From: Mesorhizobium sp. M2E.F.Ca.ET.219.01.1.1
GTDB lineage: Bacteria; Pseudomonadota; Alphaproteobacteria; Rhizobiales; Rhizobiaceae
Direction: 5' to 3'
Assembly (NCBI RefSeq): GCF_004016445.2
Contig: NZ_SADT02000005.1
Span: 496,001 to 560,000 of the forward strand
Length of the DNA stretch: 64,000 nt
The notes under the pieces were generated by a model. The model did no database searches. It saw only the letters and a list, made by a program, of their open reading frames with translations, and was not told the origin of the DNA. Each line of letters starts with the position of its first letter. Positions within the stretch are counted from its first letter, which is position 1. Both the position numbers and the translations under genes were made by a program. Shown here one piece after another: positions 1 through 7,092 of the stretch.

Positions 1-491
1 ACCAGCTGGATCACCGACCGCTCCCGTTGGCTGAGATTGCCCGGATCGCCCTGCGGGGCGCTGCGCGGGCTCAGGATGCGCGCCGCGAGTGCGGGATCGA
101 CATAATTGTCACCGGCCAGCACGCATCGGATCGCCTGCAAGAGGTCCGTCGCGGTCGCGCGCTTGACCACGAAGCCGCGGCCACCGGCCGCAAGCACCTG
201 GCGCAGGCAGCCGGGGTCCTCATGCGCCGTCAATGCTATGCAGCTGACCTCGGGAAATCGCTCGCCCAGCCTTTCGATCAGCGTGATCCCACTGTCCCCG
301 GGGAGCGATATATCGACCACGGCGACATCGGGCAGCGTCTTGCCTATCCCTTCAAGGGCATCCTCGACATTCCCGGCCAGGCCGACGACCGTCAGATCGT
401 CCTGGCTGTTGATCATCGCCCCAACCCCCGACAGCATGATCGGGTGGTCGTCGACCAAAAATATCCGCCTGCAGCGCACCTTAACCTCCAT
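1..491 (-). CDS. NarL/FixJ-family response regulator (3' end cut by window edge)
   Basis: Read on the minus strand from ATG at 491 and running off the window start, so only about 163 residues are visible. The receiver domain has the acidic pair D14-D15, the phosphoacceptor D60 in VVDISLPG, T88 and K110. The start of a LuxR/GerE helix-turn-helix (LSQRERSVIQLV) begins near residue 152 and is cut off. This is a DNA-binding output regulator of a two-component system. The likely partner is the cytosolic histidine kinase upstream on the same strand (835-1509), about 340 bp away. Both lie next to the Asn/Gly-repeat genes, which are candidate targets by position only. The family call is secure; the signal sensed is unknown. 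Confidence 0.88.
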   Translation of the reverse strand, partial: MEVKVRCRRIFLVDDHPIMLSGVGAMINSQDDLTVVGLAGNVEDALEGIGKTLPDVAVVDISLPGDSGITLIERLGERFPEVSCIALTAHEDPGCLRQVLAAGGRGFVVKRATATDLLQAIRCVLAGDNYVDPALAARILSPRSAPQGDPGNLSQRERSVIQL

Positions 492-834
492 CAGTCTGTC
501 AAAGGCCCTGTCACGCGGAAAGGGTCCTCTTGTCCTTGATGGTCTAGGCAACTGCCCCGCCTGGCGCGGGACGCCCGTCTTCCTCAGGCCTTAAACGGCC
601 GCAACGGGTAAGCCATCCCCCGCCTAACCCCATGAGCCCGAATTGTAAGTCGGGACCAATGTCCGGGATGTGCAGCGCTTCACGTAGACGAGTTTAGGAA
701 AGGAGGTCGCGGTTTTGCTATCCGAATTGGGTGCAAAACTTGACACCTGGCGAGACGCGACGGACCAGGCCCGAAGCCAAAACGCTATTTCCCCACCCAT
801 CAGACTGTCCTTGGAAAGCGCAGTCTCCCACTTT
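492..834. other. Intergenic stretch between kinase and regulator
   Basis: No convincing gene on either strand. The gap is unusually long for a kinase and regulator that would normally be co-transcribed, so the regulator may have its own promoter here. A strong plus-strand Shine-Dalgarno-like run (AAAGGAGGT, about 699-707) precedes a TTG, but the reading frame behind it mostly runs antisense to the kinase and resembles no protein family. Confidence 0.5.
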
Positions 835-1509
835 TCAATGTGCCAACGGCACATCCGCGTAAACGGTAGTCCCTTTCATCGTGGCGGTTTCGACCGTCAA
901 TTCACCGCCGACCAGCGCCAGCCGCTCCCGCATTCCGGCAAGTCCCAGGTGGCCCGGACCGAGTTCGGCGCGGCCGTCAAAGCCGCGGCCATCATCCTCG
1001 ATTGTCAGGCGCATTCGATCGTCCTGGATATGGGCCGTTACGCTTATCCGGCTTGGCTGGGCATGCTTGCCGATATTGGTAAGCGCCTCCTGCGCGACAC
1101 GATAAAGCGTGAGCGCGGTCTCGGCGGGCAGCGGGTTCGAAAGGGCTTCGAGATCCATCTCGCATGGAATGCCGAGCTGGCTGCAAAGCATTGTCGCCAG
1201 ATCCTCGACCGAAGCGCGCAGGCCGAGACGATCGAGGTCGGCGGGACGCAGGTTCCAGGCAGCGTCATGCACCTTGGCGCTGAGCCGATCGACAAGCATC
1301 GCAGCGCGCTCGAGACGGCCGTCCATCCCTTCCGTGCCGGCACGTACGTTGTGCAATTCCAGCGCGACACTGGCCAGCATCTGGCCGAGGTCGTCATGCA
1401 GCTCTCGCGACAGGCGCAGGCGCTGCTCTTCCTGCACGGCGATCAAGCGCCGCGCAAGCCTACGGCGCAGGGCCCTATCGTCCTTGCCTGTAGTCATACC
1501 CGCCCACAT
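835..1509 (-). CDS. Cytosolic NarX/DegS-type sensor histidine kinase
   Basis: About 224 residues. A HisKA_3 dimerisation/phosphoacceptor segment with LSRELHDDLGQ (the His is the phosphorylation site) is followed by a HATPase_c domain with an N-box (EALTNIGKHA), a G1 box (DDGRGF) and a G2 box (GHLGLAGMRER). No transmembrane segment or recognisable sensor domain precedes the HisKA_3 region, so it probably senses an internal cue or acts with a partner (inference). I chose the start at 1509 because AGAAAGG lies just upstream. In-frame ATGs at 1527 and 1497 are alternatives. It is on the same strand as the NarL-type regulator at 1-491 and divergent from the Asn/Gly-repeat gene at 1793. Confidence 0.88.
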   Translation of the reverse strand: MWAGMTTGKDDRALRRRLARRLIAVQEEQRLRLSRELHDDLGQMLASVALELHNVRAGTEGMDGRLERAAMLVDRLSAKVHDAAWNLRPADLDRLGLRASVEDLATMLCSQLGIPCEMDLEALSNPLPAETALTLYRVAQEALTNIGKHAQPSRISVTAHIQDDRMRLTIEDDGRGFDGRAELGPGHLGLAGMRERLALVGGELTVETATMKGTTVYADVPLAH

Positions 1510-1792
1510 CAACCTTTCTCTTCCCATTGCCGTCGCGGGGGTCGCAAGCCACCCGCGGGTCGGCGAGAAAAGGCATGAATGTCAGCGCAGTATACACCCG
1601 CCAGATGCCTTTATGCCTGTCAGTTTTTTCCTGATTGCTTCAACTTTTCCTGACACCGGGATCAGCAGAAAAACCGACAGCGCCTGCCGATCAGCCCGAA
1701 TGTATCGCCACTATTTCTGCGTGCATCCTTCAAGCGTCCTCCCGGTCACCTTGGATTGCCCGGGAAGCTCAACGCAAACGAAGGAGAACGTC
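1510..1792. other. Divergent promoter region: kinase / Asn-Gly-repeat gene
   Basis: A 283-bp region between divergent genes with no ORF support. It must hold the promoters of the kinase (minus) and the first repeat protein (plus). A clear Shine-Dalgarno AAGGAG lies at about 1780-1785, ahead of the ATG at 1793. I could not pick out a confident -35/-10 pair or a direct repeat for the response regulator. Confidence 0.45.
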
Positions 1793-2209
1793 ATGAGAAA
1801 GATCATCCTGGCCGCGGCCGTGCTGTCGGCTCTGACCGGTTCGGCATCCGCGCTTTCGATCGGTAGCGGCAACGGCAACGGCAACGGCAATGTCGGCGTC
1901 GGCAACGGTAACGGCAACGGCAATGCCAATACCGGCGCCTTCAACGGCAACTTCAACGGCAATGGCAATTTCGGCTTCGGCAACGGCAACGGGAACGGCA
2001 ACGCCAATATGGGCGCCTTCAACGGCAACTATAACGGCAACCTGAATGCCGGCGTCGCCAACGGCAATGGCAACGGCAACGGTAACTTCGGCCTCGGCAA
2101 CGGCAACCTGAACGGCAACGGGAACTGGGGCTTCGGAAACGGAAATGCCAACGGCAACGGCAACTGGGGCGCCGGCAACGGCAACGGAAACGGCAACGCC
2201 AATCACTAG
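1793..2209 (+). CDS. Secreted Asn/Gly-repeat protein 1
   Basis: 138 residues. An N-terminal signal peptide (positive MRK, hydrophobic core to about residue 19, ASA-type cleavage site) is followed by an almost uninterrupted Gly-Asn repeat. Blocks of GNGNGN alternate with single hydrophobic or aromatic positions, as in AFNGN, FGFGNGN and WGFGNGN. No enzymatic motif or Cys is present. The regular spacing of F/Y/W/L among Asn-Gly pairs suggests a beta-solenoid or amyloid-like fold at the surface or in the matrix (inference). It is the first of three repeat genes on this strand and divergent from a two-component kinase. Start chosen by the Shine-Dalgarno AAGGAG and the signal peptide. I do not recognise a named family; it is not a canonical curlin repeat. 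Confidence 0.8.
   Translation: MRKIILAAAVLSALTGSASALSIGSGNGNGNGNVGVGNGNGNGNANTGAFNGNFNGNGNFGFGNGNGNGNANMGAFNGNYNGNLNAGVANGNGNGNGNFGLGNGNLNGNGNWGFGNGNANGNGNWGAGNGNGNGNANH
1867..2206 (+). repeat. Degenerate GGCAAC hexanucleotide tract inside repeat gene 1
   Basis: The Gly-Asn coding blocks are built from tandem GGCAAC units with occasional synonymous GGCAAT or GGTAAC variants. Similar tracts occur in the next two genes (about 2580-2830 and 3010-3210). Because the unit is a multiple of three, length change by slippage would keep the frame. Confidence 0.75.
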
Positions 2210-2263
2210 CGCCGTCCAACCGCCAGCGTCGCCAAGCTCCAGTTTGGAAAGACGCTGATGGCT

Positions 2264-2331
2264 CTGGGACCGCCGAGCCACGCGCCCGTCCCCCGCGCAA
2301 GGCTATCGCGACATGTCGCCGGCGGTCCCAG
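2264..2331 (+). terminator. Long-stem hairpin between repeat genes 1 and 2
   Basis: CTGGGACCGCC at 2264-2274 pairs perfectly with GGCGGTCCCAG at 2321-2331, and TCCTTTTC follows. The 46-nt loop is long for an intrinsic terminator. It may attenuate read-through from the first repeat gene into the second, or stabilise the first message (inference). Confidence 0.45.
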
Positions 2332-2386
2332 TCCTTTTCGCGACAGGTTCCAATTTCAAAAGCAAAGCCATGGAAGGAGCTCGCAG

Positions 2387-2839
2387 ATGAAACGCTACGT
2401 CATACCGGCGCTATGCCTGGGGTTGTTGAGCGCAACCGCGGCGAAAGCCGACACCGCGACGGGCAGCCAGGCCTTCGGCAGGTCGGCCGTCCAGGCGGCG
2501 GTCGGCAAATACGGCCAGGCTATCGGCTCGGACGTCAGGGGCATGGATCCGCTCGGCAATTTCGGTGGCAATCTCGGCTACAAGAACAGCGGCAGCGGCA
2601 ATGTCGGCGCCTTCAACAGCGGTACCGGCAATGTCGGCGCGTTCAACGGCAACGACAATACCTCGACGACGAGCGGCAACGGCAACATCGGCGCCTTCAA
2701 CGGCAACGGCAACACCGGCGAATATAACGGCAACGCCAACATCGGCGCCGGCAATGGCAACTTCAACGGCGGGTCGTTCAACGGCAACGGCAATGTCGGC
2801 GCCTTCAACGGCAACTTCAACGGCCGGGGGAACCGCTGA
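2387..2839 (+). CDS. Secreted Asn/Gly-repeat protein 2
   Basis: 150 residues. A signal peptide (MKRYVIPALCLGLL..., cleavage probably after AKA near residue 22) precedes a non-repetitive segment of about 40 residues. The repeat region then alternates NVGAFN, NGNGN and GNFNGG units. Unlike protein 1 it has a distinct, moderately charged N-terminal segment that could cap the repeat or bind a partner. ATG at 2387 follows AAGGAG. The stop overlaps the start of the next repeat gene (TGATG), so the two are probably translationally coupled. No named family recognised. Confidence 0.78.
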   Translation: MKRYVIPALCLGLLSATAAKADTATGSQAFGRSAVQAAVGKYGQAIGSDVRGMDPLGNFGGNLGYKNSGSGNVGAFNSGTGNVGAFNGNDNTSTTSGNGNIGAFNGNGNTGEYNGNANIGAGNGNFNGGSFNGNGNVGAFNGNFNGRGNR

Positions 2840-3306
2840 TGACCGGCCTGAAATCATCCGGGCCCGCTAGGCCGCGCGAGCGCCGGGTAGCGGCGAGGCT
2901 GCTTGATGGCAACGGCCTCGCGCTCGGCACCCTGCTTGCCGCGTTGCTGGCTGCCGATGCCTCGACCCTGGTCAGGATCGCCGACCTTCCAATCGGGGCC
3001 GGTGTCGCCAATGGCCTTGGCAACACCGGAAATTTCAACGGCAATGGGAATACCGGCAACTTCAACGGCAATGGCAACAGCGGCAACTTCAACGGCAACG
3101 GCAATGCCGGGAGCTTCAGCGGCAATTTCAATGGCGGCAGCTTCAACGGCAACGCCAATTGCGGCAACGGCCACGGCAATGGCTACGCGTCCGACGGCAA
3201 CGGCAACGGCACGGGAGCCGCCGGCAATCCGGACCTGTGCCGGTTCTTGAAGGAGCTGAACGGCCGACTGGGACTGCCGCCCGGCACGATTCCGGATTTC
3301 GATTAG
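2839..3306 (+). CDS. Asn/Gly-repeat protein 3 with non-repetitive C-terminus
   Basis: 155 residues, starting within the stop codon of the previous gene. The N-terminus is basic and then hydrophobic (LALGTLLAALLAAD, about residues 27-40), which could be a signal peptide with a long n-region or a membrane anchor. NTGNFNGNGN-type units fill about residues 57-125. The C-terminal 30 residues are not repetitive (PDLCRFLKELNGRLGLPPGT). Two Cys, one at the end of the repeat and one in this tail, could form a disulfide. By analogy with other fibre systems it might be a minor, nucleating or capping subunit (inference only). It is convergent with the HAD gene. Confidence 0.72.
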   Translation: MTGLKSSGPARPRERRVAARLLDGNGLALGTLLAALLAADASTLVRIADLPIGAGVANGLGNTGNFNGNGNTGNFNGNGNSGNFNGNGNAGSFSGNFNGGSFNGNANCGNGHGNGYASDGNGNGTGAAGNPDLCRFLKELNGRLGLPPGTIPDFD

Positions 3307-3349
3307 AGGGCATCGTCTGCGCGGACGACGTACGGCAATCCGGAGTTTG

Positions 3350-4057
3350 TCAGGGCGCCACGTCGACGATCGCGGTCAGGAAGCCGGAGAGATCGTCGGT
3401 GACGAAATCGACGTCGTCCTCGTTTGCCGGGTCGCGTTCCCAGATCTCCGAGAAGGTCGGTTCGAAATTGCGCGGCACCACCAGCACGGTCGTCATGCCG
3501 AGCGATTTCGGCACGGCCAGATTGCGCGCCAGATCCTCGAACATCACCGCGTTGTGCCCGGTCACCGAGTGCAATTCGGCGAAGCGTTCATAGGTCTGGC
3601 GCTCCGGCTTGGGGTTCAGCCCCGCCGCGACGATGTCGAAGATGGCATCGAAATGCTCTAAAATGCCCAGCTGGCGCGCGGTGCGCTCGGCATGCCTGCG
3701 GTCGCCATTGGTGAAGATGAATTTGCGCCCCGGAAGCTGGCGGATCGCCGCGCCCAGCACTGGATCAGGCACCAGCCGCGAATAGTCGATGTCGTGCACC
3801 TTCTCGAGGAAATCGTCGGGATCGATGCCGTGCCGCTTCATCAGCCCGTTCAGCGTCGTGCCGTATTCCAGGTAAAGTTCCTTCTGCAGCTTGCGCGCCT
3901 CATCGCGCGAAAGCGTCAGCAGCTCGCCGACATAGGCGGTCATCTTCACATCGATCTGCGCGAACAGGTTCGAGTGATGCGGATAGAGCGTGTTGTCGAG
4001 GTCGAACACCCAGTCCGTGACATGGGCAAAGCGGGCGGGATCGGGTGTCATTGTCAT
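3350..4057 (-). CDS. HAD-family pyrimidine 5'-nucleotidase
   Basis: 235 residues. The N-terminal HAD motif I is FDLDNTLY (nucleophile D19, acid D21). Motif II is FTNGD, with a conserved Lys region after it (KPERQTYERF) and motif IV acidic residues in MFEDLARNL. This is the SDT1/YjjG-like branch that dephosphorylates pyrimidine nucleotides; the exact substrate is not determinable from sequence. Length is normal. In rhizobia this gene often lies near argB on the same strand, and here argB is about 7 kb away on the same strand. A second in-frame ATG lies at 4051. Confidence 0.85.
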   Translation of the reverse strand: MTMTPDPARFAHVTDWVFDLDNTLYPHHSNLFAQIDVKMTAYVGELLTLSRDEARKLQKELYLEYGTTLNGLMKRHGIDPDDFLEKVHDIDYSRLVPDPVLGAAIRQLPGRKFIFTNGDRRHAERTARQLGILEHFDAIFDIVAAGLNPKPERQTYERFAELHSVTGHNAVMFEDLARNLAVPKSLGMTTVLVVPRNFEPTFSEIWERDPANEDDVDFVTDDLSGFLTAIVDVAP

Positions 4058-4206
4058 GGTTTCTTATGGCATGCCGACGCTGAATTTATCCACAACTTAT
4101 GCGCGTCAAGAATTGTGAAAATGGCTTCTCGCTTCAAATTTTAAAAGTTCCGGAAAGGTCGCCTTTAGCGCTTGCTGGCACACAGGCTATCCCTTGGGAG
4201 CAAGTG

Positions 4207-4968
4207 ATGAGTCGCATATTTCTAAAGGCCGCTACCGTAGCATTCGCTTCGGTCGCTGTCTCGCTGTTGTTGACGCTGATTGTGGTTCCGGCAATGGGCT
4301 TTCCGATGAGCCGCACCATCTGGCTGGCATCGACGGTGTGCCCGCTCATCCTCGCCTGGGCCGCCAGCGCCGGCACCTTCTGGCACAGCGACCGGCTGCA
4401 GAACGCCCATCGCGAGCTTGCCCGTGCCCACGCGCAGCTCGCCGCCGCGCACAGGCGCCTCTCCGAAAAGGCAAGCCGCGACGACATGACCGGCATGCTC
4501 AACCGCGAAACCTTCTTTGCCGCGCTCGACGGGTCGCGGCGCAAGAGCGATCGCGGCGCGCTGCTCATCATCGACGCCGATCACTTCAAGAGGATCAATG
4601 ACAGCTACGGCCATTTGACGGGGGACGAAGCGCTGCTTCTGATCGCCGGCGCGATCGAACGCGGCGTGCGCAGCGGCGATGTGCTCGGCCGCATTGGCGG
4701 CGAGGAATTCGCGGCTTTCCTGGTAGGTGCCAGCGAGCATGAGGCCAAGCACGTCGCCGAACGCATCCGCCGCGAGGTCGAGCTGATCCGGTTCCGCCCT
4801 GGCGACGAGCGCACCGTCACGCTCACTGTCTCGATCGGAGGCATAAGCTGCGGCGAGAACGCGACCGTTTCCGATTTGATGCGCGCGGCCGACCGCAGGC
4901 TCTATGAGGCAAAGAACCGTGGCCGCAACCTTTCGATTCTCGACCGCGAGCTTCCGGAAGCGGCCTGA
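4207..4968 (+). CDS. Membrane-anchored diguanylate cyclase (GGEEF)
   Basis: 253 residues. Two transmembrane helices (about residues 8-30 and 38-57) lead into a short coiled coil (about 62-88) and a GGDEF domain (about 90-245). The active-site signature is GGEEF at 164-168. The product-inhibition I-site RxxD is intact (RSGD, 155-158), with the canonical five-residue spacing. It should make cyclic di-GMP from two GTP and be feedback-inhibited. There is no periplasmic sensor domain between the helices, so the input is unclear. The ATG at 4207 follows GGGAGCAAGTG. It is divergent from the HAD gene and lies 170 bp from the Tat mini-protein gene. Confidence 0.92.
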   Translation: MSRIFLKAATVAFASVAVSLLLTLIVVPAMGFPMSRTIWLASTVCPLILAWAASAGTFWHSDRLQNAHRELARAHAQLAAAHRRLSEKASRDDMTGMLNRETFFAALDGSRRKSDRGALLIIDADHFKRINDSYGHLTGDEALLLIAGAIERGVRSGDVLGRIGGEEFAAFLVGASEHEAKHVAERIRREVELIRFRPGDERTVTLTVSIGGISCGENATVSDLMRAADRRLYEAKNRGRNLSILDRELPEAA

Positions 4969-5088
4969 AGATTCGCCGCAGCGTTAGGAAAGCCCTAACC
5001 ATGTCCATATTCAACCGCGCTAAACTTCCGGGTGTAACGCCGTCTTCACCCTGGTTTGTCACGGAATTGGCCTCCTCGGCGGCATGTG

Positions 5089-5106
5089 TGCCGTTCAGGA
5101 ACGGCA
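5089..5106. promoter_or_regulatory. 18-bp palindrome upstream of Tat mini-protein/GMC genes
   Basis: TGCCGTTC and GAACGGCA form perfect 8-bp arms around AG. The centre is about 43 bp before the ATG at 5141. It has the size and position of a dimeric repressor operator. No regulator gene is adjacent. Confidence 0.5.
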
Positions 5107-5140
5107 TGCGTGGATCGAGGCCCCTATCGAGAGACGTGTC

Positions 5141-5314
5141 ATGAGCAGGTTCATAAGAAAAATGTCGCGCCGCGCGATCGTGCAGGCGTTGATCGCTTTG
5201 CCCGCCCTGTCGCTGTTCCGCAACCAGCCGGCCCCTGCCAACCCTGACGAGATCGACCGCGATGAAATCGTCGAGATCAACGGATGGATCCTGCGGCGGA
5301 GCGACCTCGCATGA
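5141..5314 (+). CDS. 57-residue Tat-signal mini-protein coupled to GMC oxidoreductase
   Basis: The N-terminus has a twin-arginine motif (MSRRAIVQ) followed by a hydrophobic stretch ALIALPALSLF. The remainder is a short acidic tail (NPDEIDRDEIVEINGWILRR). Its stop overlaps the start of the GMC oxidoreductase (ATGA), so the two are translationally coupled. Membrane-bound GMC dehydrogenases such as gluconate and fructose dehydrogenases have a small Tat-signal subunit that carries the flavoprotein across the membrane. This gene is much shorter than those subunits but fits the same role (inference). No Cys or haem motif is present. Confidence 0.72.
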   Translation: MSRFIRKMSRRAIVQALIALPALSLFRNQPAPANPDEIDRDEIVEINGWILRRSDLA

Positions 5315-6750
5315 TCTTCGACAGCTATGAAGCCTACAAGCAGGCCGGCTTCAAACCCAGGGCCTGCATCCTCGGCTCCGGCCCGGCCGGCACGACGATC
5401 GCCAGGAAGCTGGGCGCCGCCGGCATCCCGGTCATCGTCCTGGAGGCGGGCTCGCGCGAGTTCAGCGACGAGTCGCAGGATTTCTACCGCGGCAAGACGG
5501 TCGGCGATTTCTATTTCGACCTCGACATCACCAGGCTGCGCTTCATGGGCGGCTCGTCCAACCACTGGGCCGGCTGGTGCCGCGTGCTCGACAGCCAAGA
5601 CTTCGAGCCCAAGGCCTGGGCGCCGGACACCGGCTGGCCGATCAGCCGCGCCGACATCGAGCCCTATCTTGGCGAAGTCCATGACATCCTCGAGCTTCCG
5701 GCGTTCCGTCCGGACGTCCAGGTTTCAGACGACATACGCTGGGTGCAGCTGATCAAGAGTCCCGCGGTTCGTTTCGCCGAGAAATATGCCGACGAGCTCG
5801 ACCAGAGCAAAAACATCGCCGTCGTGCTCAACACCTACGCGACCGAGCTCATCGGCGACGGCAAGCGCGTCACCGGCGCGAAGCTGTGGTCGAACGGCCA
5901 GGACGCCGGCACCTACAGCGCGGACTATTTCGTCACCTGTACCGGCGGGCTGGAGAACTCGCGGCTGCTGTTGTGGTCGAACGAGCGCTCGAATGGCGGC
6001 GTGGTGCCGAATGCAACGGCGCTCGGCCGCTACTGGATGGAGCACCCGACCTTCGAGGGCGGCAACGCCATTCTTGCCAACTACTCGGAATTCGAGGTCG
6101 ACGCCTCGAACGAAGCCTTCTTCTCGCCGACGCTTGCCGCGATGGAGCGGCTGCAGATCATGAATTTCGGCATCCGCCTGATCGAGAGCCCCTATCCCAA
6201 TGTCAAGAAGCTGATCGCCGACCTTGCCTGCACCGCGCCGAACATGGCGGAGTGGATGTCTTCTCAACTGGACCAGAGGCTGCGCTGCGCCGCCCAGCTC
6301 TATGTCGCCTGGGAGCAGGTGCCGCTCGCCTCGAACCAGATAGAGCTGTCGAAGACCGATGTCGATCACGCCGGCGTGCCGCGCATCGAACTGCACTGGA
6401 AGAAGTCGGCGCTCGAGCGCCGCACGCTGCTCGAGGGGCTGAGGCTCTTCGGCACGACGATGGTGCAGAAGAATCTCGGCCGCGTCCGCATCGACGACTG
6501 GATCAGCAATGGCGCCGATTACCCGACCAACGAGGAGACGGCCGGCCACCACCATATGGGCGGCACCCGTATGGGCACCGATGTCCTGAAGAGCGTCGTC
6601 GACGCCAATTGCAAGGTGCACGGCATGGACAATCTCTATGTCGGCGGCTCCTCGGTGTTCTGCACGTCGGGCCAGTGCAACCCGACGACCACCATCACCG
6701 CGCTCGCCTGCCGCCTGGGCGAGCACCTCGGCAAGCTGATCGCCGTCTGA
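5311..6750 (+). CDS. GMC-family FAD-dependent oxidoreductase
   Basis: 479 residues. An N-terminal Rossmann FAD-binding motif (ACILGSGPAGTTIARKLG) is followed by VIVLEAG and by GGSSNHWAGWC, typical of the gluconate/fructose/sorbitol dehydrogenase branch. The C-terminal GMC_oxred_C region has HHHMGGTRMG, with the catalytic His, and GSSVFCTSGQCNPT. It oxidises an alcohol or sugar substrate I cannot name. It has no signal peptide of its own, so export would depend on the Tat mini-protein with which it overlaps by 4 nt. No cytochrome c subunit is adjacent. It is shorter than the usual 530-600 residues. A longer in-frame start at 5284 would overlap the mini-protein further. Confidence 0.88.
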   Translation: MIFDSYEAYKQAGFKPRACILGSGPAGTTIARKLGAAGIPVIVLEAGSREFSDESQDFYRGKTVGDFYFDLDITRLRFMGGSSNHWAGWCRVLDSQDFEPKAWAPDTGWPISRADIEPYLGEVHDILELPAFRPDVQVSDDIRWVQLIKSPAVRFAEKYADELDQSKNIAVVLNTYATELIGDGKRVTGAKLWSNGQDAGTYSADYFVTCTGGLENSRLLLWSNERSNGGVVPNATALGRYWMEHPTFEGGNAILANYSEFEVDASNEAFFSPTLAAMERLQIMNFGIRLIESPYPNVKKLIADLACTAPNMAEWMSSQLDQRLRCAAQLYVAWEQVPLASNQIELSKTDVDHAGVPRIELHWKKSALERRTLLEGLRLFGTTMVQKNLGRVRIDDWISNGADYPTNEETAGHHHMGGTRMGTDVLKSVVDANCKVHGMDNLYVGGSSVFCTSGQCNPTTTITALACRLGEHLGKLIAV

Positions 6751-6830
6751 TCTCCGAGACGCCGGCGGCGCCGACGCCTGGACTGGCAGCCGGCGCCGCT
6801 CTGGCGCTTTTGGGGAAATTGCGACTTCGC

Positions 6831-6998
6831 TCAGAGGCCGTAGACGGCGATGCGCACCAGCACGGCCGCGGCCGCAAGCGCCACCAGCAGGATGCCGAGG
6901 CCGATGGGTGAGCCCCAGCCATACCATTCCATCGCCAGCTTGGCGTATTTGTATTCCTCCTCGTTCGAGAGGGGGGTGCGCTGTTGGATCAAGCTCAT
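6831..6998 (-). CDS. 55-residue single-pass membrane protein, unknown
   Basis: ATG at 6998 is preceded by AAGGAGTGAATA, a good ribosome-binding site. The N-terminal half is polar and acidic (SNEEEYKYAKLAMEW). A Gly/Pro turn (GWGSPIG) leads into one strong transmembrane helix (LGILLVALAAAAVLVRIAVY). It is convergent with the GMC gene and divergent from the MarR gene, and the MarR-type palindrome lies in the shared upstream region. I do not recognise the family. The strong ribosome site, clean topology and terminal stop make it a likely real gene. Confidence 0.68.
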   Translation of the reverse strand: MSLIQQRTPLSNEEEYKYAKLAMEWYGWGSPIGLGILLVALAAAAVLVRIAVYGL

Positions 6999-7063
6999 TA
7001 TTCACTCCTTGTCGGCGACTTTGCCCTTGCCTTGCAAAAGCGTCATCGCATATTGATATGATA

Positions 7064-7078
7064 GTCTAAATGTTAGAC
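7064..7078. promoter_or_regulatory. Perfect palindrome, probable MarR operator
   Basis: GTCTAA-ATG-TTAGAC, with 6-bp perfect arms, lies 14 bp upstream of the MarR start and 66 bp upstream of the divergent small membrane-protein gene. Size and position suit autoregulation by the MarR protein. Confidence 0.6.
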
Positions 7079-7092
7079 AGATTGATAGTTAG

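Noticed and set aside
715..1578. 287-residue plus-strand ORF behind a strong AAAGGAGGT
   Set aside because: It lies mostly antisense to the histidine kinase, has no family-like sequence and uses a TTG start; the ribosome-site match is probably chance.
1769..2281. Minus-strand Val/Ala-rich ORF opposite repeat gene 1 (and similar ones opposite genes 2 and 3)
   Set aside because: These are shadows of the GGCAAC tract read in reverse, with no start site support; the plus-strand frames have signal peptides and ribosome sites.
4086..4094. Perfect DnaA-box-like TTATCCACA upstream of the HAD gene, considered as part of a replication origin
   Set aside because: Only one box was found, with no AT-rich unwinding region, no box cluster and no dnaA, hemE or parAB genes nearby.
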